Shown here: piece after piece, positions 12,701 to 24,225 of the stretch
Layout: the number at the start of each line of letters is the position of its first letter
Position numbering within the stretch: position 1 is the stretch's first letter
Source: Peribolospora baueri
Taxonomy: Eukaryota > Basidiomycota > Peribolosporomycetes > Peribolosporales > Peribolosporaceae
Reading direction: 5' to 3'
NCBI GenBank assembly: GCA_029717555.1
Contig: JAMDHS010000092.1
Location: 17,247-81,246 of the forward strand
Length of the DNA stretch: 64,000 nucleotides
The notes under the pieces: generated by a model
The model's input: the letters and a program-made list of their open reading frames with translations, nothing else
Told to the model about the DNA's origin: nothing
Databases searched by the model: none
Translations under genes and position numbers: made by a program

Positions 12701-15700
12701 TCCGACTTCCCTACTCTCACCGGTCTGCGGACAACCGCCGGTTCCCGGGAATCGGAGTCGGCACGCTGCTGCATACCATTGTCGAAACTCAAAGAAGTCG
12801 CGCAACGTTGCGGGGTAACCTTGCATACCTTAGCGTTGACAGCCCAGGTTTCGTAAGTTGACTGCTTTCATATTGTCGATTGAAGCCGTTCACAAATCTT
12901 TGTTGTATACGTTGTCTGGCGCAGCCTTCTGTCCAAGTATTTTGGGGAAGGTTAGTGGATTGCTTCTGCTCCGCATCTTCCGGTGTCTACTTGAGACTGA
13001 TCACCCATCTGCTTGGCAGACGATGTCACCCTCGGTCTTGTCCTGAGCGGGAGATCCTTGACGTTAGACGGTGTCGACGTCAGCAAGATCCGGGGACCCT
13101 GCGTGGCGACTTTACCATTTAGGGTCACGAAAATTTGGGATCGACTTCTGCCCGAAGCCGTGCAGAAGGCATACACTGCAATTTTACCCTATCAACACAC
13201 AGCCCTTTCATCCATCTCAAAATGGCTGAAGCAAGAGCGGCCCCTCTTCGACACACTCTTTTCCTTCGTTGTGAAGTCTTTCACCTTTTACGAATTGTGG
13301 ACCGAGGCCTCCTCCGTCATGGACACAGGAGTGAGTTCTTCTAACGTCTATAGTATCTATCCTATATTGCACTCACACGCCTCTTCCCGCCATCGCCGTC
13401 ATAGTATCCTCTCGCTTTGGAAGTAGAGGTCGACAACGAGGCAGACGCGATAAACCTACAGCTCATATACGACTCCGGCAGGCTCCCGGCGTCACAGGCA
13501 CGGCTCTACCTGCAACACTTCGACACTATCTTGCAAGGAATTGAAGCTACAATACAGAGAGCAAGTAACAACCTTCCTACGACGAATCTCCTGTCTGTTA
13601 TCAATAGTCCACCTCTCTTTCCGACGGTAAATGATACGTTCCTCGGCCGCTTTAACTCCGTTGTCGCAACACAACCTGAAGCTAGTAGGTTTTATATGCT
13701 TTCCGAGAGCTCAAACTTCTTTTTTTCGGAATGCTGAAAAATATTCTCCAATTCCCGGCTTACTTGAATAGTCGCTATCGAATGGTACGAGGCCTTGGAG
13801 AAAGAGCCTTCGTGCTGGTCATATCAAGAACTTGACAACGCGAGTAATGCCATCGCCGACCGGGTTAATGAAGAACAGGGATCGACTATTGCAGTTTACC
13901 TTCCGAAAGCGCCACTACTTTACGCCGCTATGCTCGGGTGCTGGAAAGCTGGCAAGGCGTACCTGCCTTTGGATCCTGCTTTACCTCGCGAGCGGATCGA
14001 GGTGAGAATAGTTCTTAACAAATCTGCATTTGCACCTTCCGACGTGTTTGTTCCTGAGCTCGTTCTATTGCGTTTTGCAGTACATGCTGCATACTGCGAA
14101 TCATCCTCCAGTGCTTTGCAATGCAGATGGGGATATCTTTCTTAGACGCCTTCCTGGCATCAACACAGTTATCCTCAATGAGCTATCAGTGTCTTCAACT
14201 CGGCCGGCGAATATTTCACCTCTGGAGTCCATAGCCTACGTTCTATTTACCAGGTAAGTCGTTGGACACCATTCTTGTTCATTCCAGATGGCGCTTATGC
14301 CCTATTGTTTTCGTAAATGGCGAAGTGGAAGCACAGGGCGACCGAAGGTGAGGCGAGCATGGCTCATTTTTCGGAAACAGCGGCTAACGTTCTTCTCATA
14401 TGTTGATACAGGGTGTTGAAATTAGTCACAGGGCCTTGGCCGGAGCGATCCTGTCCTGGCAGGACATGCTACCGCATCAGTCCGGATGGCGGATGCTGCA
14501 AGTGAGAGTGCATTTTGTTGACTTCAAGTTGCTGTTGCACTACTGAAGCAGGCTGTCCTATCCAATAACAGCTGGCATCGTCGGGTTTCGACGTTGCTAT
14601 ATTTGAGCTGTGCTTTCCCCTCTCCTCCGGCATGACGGTCACTAGCGCATCAAAGGAAGTCCTCCTTCAAGATGTAGCATCAGCCCTTGATCGTATGAGG
14701 ATATCAGTTGTCGACCTGCCGGCAGCGCTTGCGTCTTCAGTCTATCGTAGGGATGTTCCCAACCTCAGTGAGTTGTTTTGTTGCGTTCGCTCCATGTGTA
14801 CATGTCCTCACGGATCGAGTGTGATTTCGGCTAGAATGGTTAATGAGCGGAGGAGACGCCATCTCAGACGATGTCCTGCAAGAATGGGGCGATACTGGAA
14901 TGCTGATCAACGCATACGGGCCGACAGAAGGCTGCATCGGGAACACGCTGGGATTGTAGGTTGTTTCTCCTAGTTTTAACGAGGTCACGCTCTGCTAGCT
15001 TCTGACAAGCCATTCTTCGATTGACCGCCTTGCAGTGTGGCCTCAAACACTCTGCGCTCTGTTGTGGTGAGTTTGCTGCTCTGCCTTAGACATCGCGAAC
15101 GGGCTGACAACCGTCAAGGTTTTATCTTGCACATCAGGGAAAACCTTACCCGACGAGTTCGATCTACGTCCTGGAGCCTGATAGCGTGAGGCTTTGTCTT
15201 GTCGGCTGCATAGGCGAAATTGTGAGTCGTGGCTAGACCATTTGCATTGCGTACCAACCTATGAGAAGTTGAACTCTTTTTCCGTTTTAAGGCCGTTGGG
15301 GGGTCGCAGGTGGCCGAGGGCTACGTGGGCCGGGTCGACTTGACGCAAGAGAAGTTTGTGCGCCTGCCCGATGGCTCCCGTGTATACCGAACGGGAGACC
15401 GAGGTCGCATCTTGTCCAATGGCTTAATTGAATGTCTGGTGAGGACGCCTGTCCACGCCGCGTTGCTTTCTTTTAAATTTTTGAAAAACTCTTCCGACTC
15501 AGACGCGTTCATCCCACGTTGTAGGGTCGCATCGAGCTCGGGCAGGTCAAGATAAACGGACAAAGAGTGGTATGTGCTAATTGAAGTCTGCCTTCCGGTT
15601 TTCGATCTTGCCTTCCGCTATCGATCTAATTGGCTTTCCCAAATTAATTTTCGTACGTGTAGGAGCTCGAAGAGGTCTCGTCGACCTTGAGACGTCACCC

Positions 15701-18700
15701 GAACGTACAGGACGTGGACACACAGTATTTGCAGCACCCGTCTTTCCCATCTCGCCAGCTTATCTCCTTCTTCTCTTTGAACTCCAGAGCTGCACCAACT
15801 CTATCTCCAACAAATAGCAGGGAAGCTGAGGTACAATCAGGACTTGGTCTTCGGGACGATGCGTTGGCCTTTGACACAATGCGCGAGGTCGTAGATGCGG
15901 TAGCGGGAAGGTTACCGGCCTACATGCTTCCGAGCATTCACTTGGCTTTGATCGGAGATTTGCCCCTCACTCCAAACAACAAGGTCGACAGAAACAGGTT
16001 GGCACGCCTGTTTGTCTCAATGGACCCTCAACGCCTGCGCGAGCTGAGCTCGACGCACGCCGTGAACGGTGGGCATTGGAGTCCGCGGGAGCTTGAATTG
16101 CGTAGTCTGCTAGCCGATCATTGTGGGGTAACGGAGGAGCAAATCACTCGAACGACATGTGAGTCCGTTTCCTGTCCTCAGAAAGTTTAGACCTCGCCAC
16201 TAACGAGGCATAACGTCAATCTTTGGCAGCATTTTTCCATCTGGGCTTTGATTCCCTTTCGGCTCTACGCCTGACTCGGACTCTCAAAGGGACAGGCTTG
16301 AATGTCAACGCAACTGATATCATGCAGAGACCATCCATCGCGCAGCTCTCGTCTTTAATGGAGACGAAAGCTTGTCGCGTCAAAGAGGTGTCAACAGCTA
16401 CTCACGCCTTGTGGCAACAATCTGTCAAAGCGGTCGATCAGAATGCAATCAAGCTCAGTGCGGAAGACGAGGTCACATGCGTCTTCCCTTGTACACCGCT
16501 GCAGAGTGGTATGCTTACACAGGTAGGTGCTGCCTCGCGGGATTATTGACGCAAGATGGTACTGAAAGTCATCTTCCCTCCCGCCTGCCACGACCTCAAG
16601 ACGTTGACGTCGAAATCCCAGCTATGTGAGTTGCCCCTTCTAATTTAAATCAAGGAAAGAACACCATGTGCTGAACACGAAGTTGCTGTACAATGGCAGA
16701 CTTCAACCACTTTGCGTTTGTTCTTCATTGTGACGCCAAGGAGATGGCGGCGGCTTGGAAGCGGGAGGCAGAGCGACTGGACATCCTTCGCACGACGTTT
16801 CACTCGACTGACTACGGATGGGTCTCAGCAGTTCATCGCTGGGTCGAGGTCCTGATTGAAGAGGTTCAGCTCCCGTCCAAGAGCGAACTCCATCAATATC
16901 TTGCGCGATCGCATGTCGAAAGCTCTGACGCTGAGGTCGTCTTTACTCGGCCCCCATGGAAGCTGACCATCTTTCATTTTGAACGACAAGCGTGGCTCGT
17001 AACCACCTTGCATCACTCGTAAGCACCGTATAAGCTTTGCACTGTGTAGGGTAGTTTGCTTATATAAGGCTTTACTTCGTATTTTATTCTTGTTCCTTTG
17101 CTTCAGGCTTTATGACGGACACTCCCTGCCCCTTTTGTTCGACGACGTCGCTAAAATCGTTCAAGACGGAAGTCCAGTGACCCGCCTGTCCTTCGCCGAA
17201 CTGGCCCCACACCTGCTCCCCTCGGCTGAGGATACGAGCTACTGGGTAGACGCTCTAAGAGACTATTCTTCTTCGCTCCCGCTGTCGCGGTCCAAGGCAA
17301 CGGTAGCGGAGGCATCCCGGCCATTGTCTGTCTCGAGATCACGTCTCACTCAAGCAGGAAAGCTTTTGGGTGTCTCACCACACTCTCTAATCACCCTTGC
17401 CTTTGCAAAAGCGCTTGCATCTCTCGCCTCACGCCGCGATGTGGTTTTCGGTCAAGTGCTCTCGTTGCGGGATTCGGTTGACGGTGCCAACACGACGATC
17501 GGACCAGCTTTCAATACCTTGCCGACAAGGGTATTCTTTAACGACGATAGCCGTACGTCCAAAGAGCAGCTCCAACTTGTTCAAGCGGCTGACATGAAGG
17601 GACGAACACATCGCGCTGCCAGCCTTCGAGAAATTCAGTCAGCGCTAAAGACGCGCAACGGGGATTTACAGCTTTTCGACTCCATTTTAGTGTTTCAGCA
17701 ATTGAACGAGAAGGAGAACAGCTCAGATACCAGTGTCTGGTCATCCATTCGTCTCGAAAGCCCCTCGCTTCCCCAAGTGAGTTGTGCTTGGTTCTTCATT
17801 CTCACTGCTCTTTTGCTTCGCCTTATTGATTTTAATTCTTAACTGCCCACAGTATCCTATGAATGTTGAGGTCACGCAGACCGGTGAACAACTTGTCTTA
17901 GAAGCAGCGACAACAATCCTCGACTGCGACGAAGTAGCATCTTTTATTGAGCGATACAACGTCATTCTCGAGGCCATGCTCACCGATCCCGACCAGCCGG
18001 CGATAGCCCTTCCTGATGGATACGGCCCACTTCCCACCCTCCAAGCAACAAAGTTACGTCTCAAAGAAAGAGCTAGCCCCTCGTGTCTCTATGACAATGG
18101 AGACACAGAGCCCCTGACCGAAGTGCAGTTGGCAATTCGACAAGTCGTCGCCGAGACGGCTAACGTCCAGGTCGACGAAGTCCGCCTTCGCACGCCTCTG
18201 ACGATGTTTGGCCTTGACTCCATCTCGGCAATCCGGATTGCCTCTCGATGTCGCAAGCTCGGCGTCCAGATCCGGGTAGGGGACGTTATACAAGGACGAC
18301 ACATTCAAGGGATCGCCGCTCGTGTTCGATCAGATGCCATAGCTGATGGGTTGGCGAAGGATGCAGTGGACGTCCAGTGGAAGGACGAGAAACAGGCCGT
18401 TACGGACGTCCTACATCTTTCACCAGAAGACGTCGAGGTTGTCTTCCCCGTTCTTCCGGGTCAGCTCTTTTCCTTGGCTTCCTGGTTAAACAGCGGGCGC
18501 CGGTTTGGTGTTTTTTCGTGGGCATTCCGTTCTACGAGGAAGCTCGACCCGAAGAAGCTGGCCAAAGCCTGGGACGACCTGCGCGCCCGTCATGCCATTC
18601 TCCGCACGACTTTTATGGCAGGTCAGGGCCGAGGTCCTCTGCAGGTCGTCATGAGCTCGAGCGCGATCTCCAGTGGTTGGACGAAATCGACGGAGGTACA

Positions 18701-20010
18701 CCCAGACGAAGGCATGGGTCACGTCGTGCGAAGACAGCTAGTGACGATTGCTGCGGAAGCGACCGACTGTTTTACCCCACCGGTTCGTGGAGAGCACCTT
18801 CGCTTCGAAGGCTTCGACATCCTGATCATCACCTTGCACCATGCTTTATACGGTGTGTGTCCTTAATGGACGAACGGTGTGCTCACTGTCTGAGGCTGGA
18901 GCTGATCCATCTAACTTGATCCGTTGCAGATGCGTGGTCCATGCCTCTACTGGTCTCTGATCTCGAGGCTAGCTACGCTGCTGAAATGATGCGGGCCAGC
19001 GCGGACTTCCCCGATCTCGTCCGCCACATATATCAATGTCGCGACATTGATTCGGACAAACGGTACTGGCAACGGTCACTACGAGACGCCAACGAGACCA
19101 TATTCCTGAGAAGGTCAAGTTCCCCGTCGACTGCAGACATCAAAGACACCTTCGTTTTCCTGCCGTCCGTGATTCGCGATTTACAACGCCTGACCTCACT
19201 TGCCCGCGAAGCCGGTCTTTCTATTCCAGTTCTCCTGATCTCCGCTTTCGGTTCTCTGGCCGCTGAGCAGCTTGACGTCGGCAATCCCACCTTCGGATTG
19301 TACCACGTTGGCCGGTCGTCGTCATTTGCAGGCATCGAGACCCTCGCGGGCCCGACCATGACCATCTTGCCTGTTGTGGTTCGAGGCGCAAAGCGACGCG
19401 ACGGCCGGTCACTTTTGGATATGGCGAGGGTCGCCCAGGAAGACCTGGCGAGCAGGACGGAGCACGAACAGACGGGCCTCGATGAGATCCACTCTTGGCT
19501 CGGAAAAGATAGCAAGCCATTGTTCAACGCGTTTGTCAACCTGCTCTGGCTACAGGGCAGCAACGATGACCGAGAGGGAGAAAATGTTCTGTTTCAGCGG
19601 ATCAAAGTAAGTGCGGAATATACCTCTGAGCGCAGCACATATGACATTGCGCTGACAGGGGACACGTTCGCAGGTTGGCGAGCCCGTGGACTTTGCTCCA
19701 CCTCATGCTTTCACAAGTCCAACCGCCGTCGACGGGCTGGATGCACGTCTTTCAATCATAGTATGTGCCAATGAAACATTGACAAAATCCTTTTCGTGAC
19801 ACTAATTTGGGGAACCTTTTGTCTTGATTGCTTGCTGATGCTCAGGCCGACCTCAACATCGACATTGCCATCACGTCGGACGACTCCATCGGCATCGGTA
19901 TTCGGTGTCCGCAGGACTTGATGGACGAGAGGACGGCGGTGAACCTTGCTAACGGAATAGGGCAGAGGGTGGCAGTCGCAGTGGAAGCTTTGGAGAATGG
20001 CAGAGGGTGA
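3727..20010 (+). CDS. Ferrichrome-type siderophore non-ribosomal peptide synthetase
   Basis: Manual splicing gives about 48 exons and 12,486 nt in frame (about 4161 aa). The domain order is an N-terminal region (aa 1-300), then A1-T1-C1-A2-T2-C2-A3-T3-C3-T4-C4. A cores: TSGTTGEPKG (A1), TSGTTGKPKG (A2) and SGSTGRPKG (A3), with A10 lysines in SSAKID, SSKAD and NNKVD. Carrier serines sit in LGLDS (about aa 897), LGFDS (2012), LGFDS (3089) and FGLDS (3638). C motifs are HHSIYDG (1119), HHGLYDG (2221), HHSLYDG (3293) and HHALYDA (3847). There is no thioesterase, and a C-terminal C domain is typical of fungal cyclising synthetases. Known SidC/Sid2 enzymes build ferrichromes from Gly/Ser and N5-acyl-N5-hydroxyornithine. 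This enzyme has one extra T-C after the last A domain, whereas I recall two in classical SidC. The ATG at 3727 is preceded by a TATA box. Exon boundaries are predictions. Activity and product are inferred from the family. Confidence 0.9.
5083..5182 (+). other. Non-canonical GC-AG intron in the A1 domain
   Basis: The exon ends CTCAAG and the intron starts GCGAGC, has a CTAAC branch sequence near 5157, and ends AAAAG. Removing exactly this segment restores the adenylation-domain motif LKAGAAFCPID in frame. No nearby GT donor gives the motif; the GTCAGT near 5117 would insert about 12 residues into it. Confidence 0.75.
8018..8095 (+). other. In-frame 78-nt GC-AG intron splitting the C1 catalytic motif
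   Basis: The exon ends TTTACG and the intron starts GCGAGT and ends TTCTAG. Removal gives HHSIYDGQSLRLI, the condensation-domain HHxxxDG motif. The intron is 26 codons long without a stop, so a reader that ignores GC donors would retain it and break the motif between Tyr and Asp. Confidence 0.8.
9446..9446 (+). other. Apparent single-nucleotide exon in the A2 domain
   Basis: The upstream exon ends GGCAAT at 9361 and the downstream exon starts at 9517 with TCTTCC. The frame needs one extra G to read LKAGNVFLPID. The segment between them parses as GTGAGT...CGCAG (9362-9445), a single G, then GTGAGA...ACCAG (9447-9516). Both halves have normal donors, acceptors and TTGAC-type branch sequences. 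A one-base assembly error or a real frameshift are the alternatives. Confidence 0.5.
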
Positions 20011-20178
20011 TCAGTACCGGGTATGAACGTGTATGGAGGTCCTGTTAGTACAAATAGTATCAGACATGTCGGTCTCCATGGAAATGAAAGTTTTACTCCC
20101 AACGTAGAAGGGCCGACGTCAGACGAGGCAAGGAATTATCATTTCAACAACTCCATGAGCGAGCGTCCGCCATTCCGG

Positions 20179-21755
20179 CTACACAGGCGGCGATGGCTCC
20201 CAGTAGAACGGGCTCAGCTGGAAGAAGCGCTCACGAGACCATAGGACTAGAGCAGCCCGCTTGTGTGGCAAGTCGATGAGCTGACGGTATGAAAGTTGAC
20301 CATCAGCCTGATGTTTCAGAGCAGCCTGTCAGAGGTGTTGAGGGAACAAAGCTTACCTTCTCAACATGACCGCCATGCTCGCACTCATACTGGATCATCT
20401 TCGTGTTCGAGGCTCGCGGTTCCGAAACGGCTTGCTGAGTGCGAGGATCGAGCAAGAAGATGAGCTGCGAGAAACGTCAAGTGAGGAATAGAGACAAGGC
20501 GGTCAACCAAGGTTTTTGGTCAGCGGTAAAGCTTCTATAACGTGCGTGTGGAACAAATGGAGAAGGCCTCTCACATGCAGCAGCCCTGCCATCCACGCCC
20601 GTACCCTATGAGGACCTCGGAAACGCTCTTCGCCAACGAGAGCGTGGAAGCCACGGGCATATTGATCAAAGGGGTGAAAAGCGGCAATGTTGCTCTCCTG
20701 GGGAAGAAGCGAACGGGCGAGGTGAGCTAGGACTACCATGCAGTCGCCCCTATTCCCCCCCTCAAACCAACAGAATAAGGAAAGGAAGGGCCACCCACCT
20801 TGACCCAATAGATCTCAAACCACCCAAACTCGACTCCATCAAAGCTACCCACAAGCCCAAGGCTGCTCTCACTGTCCCTCACGCGCTCCAAGTACCGCCG
20901 ATGCCCTTCCAAGCTGTCCCTCTGCCTCCACATTCGATTGACCCGATCCGAGTTCTGCCATTCACAGAAGAGCTGTAGGTGTCTCGGGACGGAGTCATCG
21001 ATGGTCTCGTCAACCTTGGGTAGGTGGAGGGGCGTGAAAGTGAGATATTGGTTGAGCCAGGGAATGAATCTTGTGTATATCGGCTCGGGTGGGGGAGCGT
21101 ATTCACTGGAGAAGATGGGCGGCCGAAGGACGGAAGTGTGGAGAGTGTACTGGCTACCAGCCTGTCCCGTCACCAAAGTGCGATTGAAGATGGGAGGAAG
21201 AACGATATTGTGAGGGTAATAGTCCTCGTTGGTGAGCCAAATATACGGACTTGAACCGGCGCCTTGATAGAAGGCGGCACGGGAGAGGAGGAGGATGGGC
21301 TGCAGCTTGGCGGTCGTACCCGACGCGCTTGATCCTGTCGCACCTGGTGGTTGCACGAGGTAGGCGAGACCGTCCCGCAGCATATCCCTGATGAGAGACT
21401 GGTATTGTGGCCGAATATCCAGCTCGACGCGAAACGCCTCATGCTGGGGGTACAACACCTCAAAGAGGGCGTAAATGGCGGCATACAATCCCGTGAGGAG
21501 CACGTCCGCAGCTGGCTCGCCGAAGACCACCTTGCCCATCCTTCCAGCGCGGGCCCAAGGAGTATTGTCAGCTGGCTCATCCTCAGGAGGTAAGGAGAGA
21601 TTGGGAAGCCCCTCCACGCTCAGCCGCAAAGACTTCCCGTCGCTGGACGTAAGAGTGAAGCTAGCTCTCCCATCACTTGGGGCATGGGAGACGACGCGGT
21701 ATTGCCGTCTATCCGGAAGATGGAAGATAGCGGAGGTGCGCGGGTGGCTGAACAT
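20179..21755 (-). CDS. Siderophore N5-hydroxyornithine acyltransferase (SidL/SidF/Fer5-type)
   Basis: Four exons (21755-20799, 20697-20575, 20464-20357, 20280-20179) give about 429 aa. The family transfers an acyl group from acyl-CoA to N5-hydroxyornithine, making the hydroxamate used by the synthetase. Recognisable family motifs are the N-terminal HLPDRRQYRVV strand, YIWLTNEDYYP, WFEIYWVKES across the first splice junction, GEERFRGPHRVRAW, and the C-terminal LPHKRAALVLWSRERFF. The start is the first ATG of the conserved N-terminus (MFSHPR); the open frame continues upstream only through a non-ATG codon. The C-terminus ends SPPV with no peroxisomal tripeptide, which favours a cytosolic, ferrichrome-pathway enzyme over peroxisomal SidF. 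It converges on the synthetase, leaving 168 bp between stop codons. Acetyl as the acyl group is inference. Confidence 0.88.
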
Positions 21756-22222
21756 ATAAGCGAGCGTGTGCGTGTGTGACAAGAAGGTCAAGAAGAGGGA
21801 GGCGAGTGTGAGCAGGAATAGATAGATAGATGGTGATCAAGAAGAAGCCGAACGCGAGCCCCCGAGATCGGAGATGGGCTAGCGGATCAGATTAGACGCC
21901 GGTACGGCCCAGCCTCGCACGACCGACCTGACTTGCAACTGTTGTTAACCTCAGTCTCGAGAGACACTCCAACGGGCTACGGGATCCGATGCAAAATCTT
22001 CCACATCCCCAACGTTTTCCAATGCAAATTAACTAAAGTCTCCCACGCTCCAGCAGATTAAGTAAATGGCGAAGTTCGAAGATACAAACGAACATCTCTC
22101 GGCACTGTTTTGGATGTCGGCCGTCTGAATGGTGACGGCCGTTCCTGGGAGCATCCACATCGAGCATGGCGCAGACCTGTGCCACCTCAGATCTCCCCAC
22201 ATCGTGCCTTCAATGTAGTCCA
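21756..22222 (-). promoter_or_regulatory. Acyltransferase promoter region
   Basis: This is 467 bp between the acyltransferase start and the TSC13 stop. No gene is seen. A run reading ATAGATAGATAGATGG near 21818-21831 contains overlapping AGATAG (WGATAR) cores, and a near-miss ATCAGATTA lies near 21886. Neither is as good as the two sites upstream of the synthetase. Confidence 0.35.
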
Positions 22223-23727
22223 TCAGAAGATGAAGGGGATCATGGCCTTCCTGTGGAGCTTGCGGTACTCGTTGGGGAACTCCTTCTTGTAGTTCCGGTG
22301 TTTCTTGGCAGCCCAAGCGAGCATCTGCCCGGCTCCGACCACGGTGAACAAGACGGCTGTAGAGATCGGGAGGAAGAACTTCCATCAATGCTGCATGTTC
22401 GCCTTTGGCGCGACAATGTCGACAACCGCGGGAGAAGATAGTGACTCACCGGCCCAGCTGCCGGTCAAGGCCGAAACGGCGACCCAGGCGAGCGTCTCAA
22501 AGAAGTAGTTGGGGCACGACACGAGGCTGAAGCCGTAGCCCTTGGGGATCTTGCGGACGCGAGTACCGGGCGGACGGAGGTTGCGCAGAGCAAGATGGGT
22601 ATGCAGGTTGGACAGTTGCGCGTACTACGAGAGAGGTGGAGGAGAAAAAAAGAAGATGCGGTCAGGTCGACGCGGCGCGCTCACGAGTCGATGGGCAGCC
22701 GAAAAAAGACGACGCGGCGAAGCCAAGACCTGTCACGCACAGCCCACACGGCGATCCAGCCAGCCAGCCACTTATCGTCGTCCCAAATGGTTCCAGCAAG
22801 CTTCTGTGCGCTATTCCAAGGACCGTAGATAGCACCAGCGAGAAGGACGCCTTCAAGGATCCAGTAGTGGGCTGAGTTTTTGAAGATGTTGAACAGTGGC
22901 ATGGTACTGGAGCTGAAGCGGTGGACAAAGAGGGTCTCTAGCTCGCGCTTGAGGTTGTGCATGAGTACGAGGCCGTACGTGACCCTGGACGGAGAACCGT
23001 GACGGGAGCGCCGCTCCGTTGAGCAAAAGAACATGTCATGGTGGTAGGGAAGGGAGGAGACCATCGAGCTCACTTCTGCATCCTAGAGTGGGCGAAGGAC
23101 GTGCCATAGACTTGAGGGCCCAAGTGGAAGAGGAGGGGATGGATGATGAGTGGGCCGAGCTGGCGGGGCGTCGATGGGGATGAGACGAGGAGGAGGTAAG
23201 CGACCCTTAATCCAAGCGAAAAAGGCCGGCCGTGGAACGATCGACCGCGCCCGCCCATTCCTCCTTTCGACCCGCGTCGCAACTCACGTACTCGACCAGG
23301 AACACCGTCCTCCAGGCAATCTGAGGCCCAAGGTCCTTGAGGAGCAGCGTATCGCCATTCTGCACGCCATACGTCTCGAGCGCCGCCTTGTCGTCCACGA
23401 GCGCCTTCTTCGGGTCCGTCGAGGGTACGAGGCGCTGGCGGGTGGGATAGAGCTGAAGAAGGAGAGGGTTAGACGGGACGTCGAGGAAAGAGATGGAATG
23501 AAGGTTAGTGGAAGGGTAGATCAGTGCTCCCGCGCTGTGGAAAAGAATGGTCTGCGCGCAGTCTTCCCCGTCCCGCTTCCGCTCACCTTCTTCACCTTGG
23601 CCCACACGGCCTCCTTAACGTCAGCGACCGTCACAGGGCCTTCATCGTCAGGAACCTCAATCTGGAAGGGGAACTTTTCGCTCCCCGGCTTGGGGTTGCG
23701 CAATGCGATGGTAAGGGTGAAGGGCAT
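22223..23727 (-). CDS. TSC13: Very-long-chain enoyl-CoA reductase (TSC13/TECR family)
   Basis: Six exons (23727-23587, 23452-23288, 23159-23074, 22984-22741, 22624-22450, 22356-22223) give 314 aa, the usual family length. The enzyme performs the last reduction of the very-long-chain fatty acid elongation cycle in the ER membrane, feeding sphingolipid synthesis. The N-terminal part is ubiquitin-like ([14 protein letters not shown] then LYPTRQRL), followed by [33 protein letters not shown], a steroid-reductase-like membrane domain, [17 protein letters not shown] and [13 protein letters not shown], and a C-terminal [20 protein letters not shown]. All are hallmarks of Tsc13. Its acceptor and donor sites are canonical and the frame is exact throughout. 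Confidence 0.93.
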
Positions 23728-24225
23728 GTTGTGTTGATGTGTGACGGACGAGTAATGAATTCGTTTCGCCGTCGATCAGTCGGACTGGACTGTCTTTCTT
23801 CTCGGCGCCGCGGTCGCGCATGTGCGCCGCAGTCTCGGAAGGGGAGGGGAAGATCGGCGCTTCCATTTCATCTTCACATGAGCGACGAACACATCCTACA
23901 AGAATGGCAGCGACATGGTAACAACGCAAGCACGAGCGAGCGATGACGAGAATATGTATGACGGTATGAGCCGCTCGCCACGCGCGCGTCTGAGATGGGG
24001 GAATCGTAAGGCTTGTCGGTCCGGACCGAATGCGGATGAATGCAGAGCGTTGTAGGGAAGATGGGGAGATGCGAGTGGGTGGGGATTAGTAGGGAAGCAG
24101 AGGCACGGGCGCTGGGTTGTCGGCGTAACGAATGTACTCGGAAGACGAATTGATTATGGAAGAGGGAGGCCGTCCCGTCCGTAGTTCCGCCACCTCCCTC
24201 GAATACTGCCGGAACGACAGCACAC
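23728..24225. other. Intergenic: TSC13 upstream region and bestrophin 3' flank
   Basis: About 500 bp with no gene I can support. The open frames here are short and lack splice-consistent extensions. It should contain the TSC13 promoter. Confidence 0.4.
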
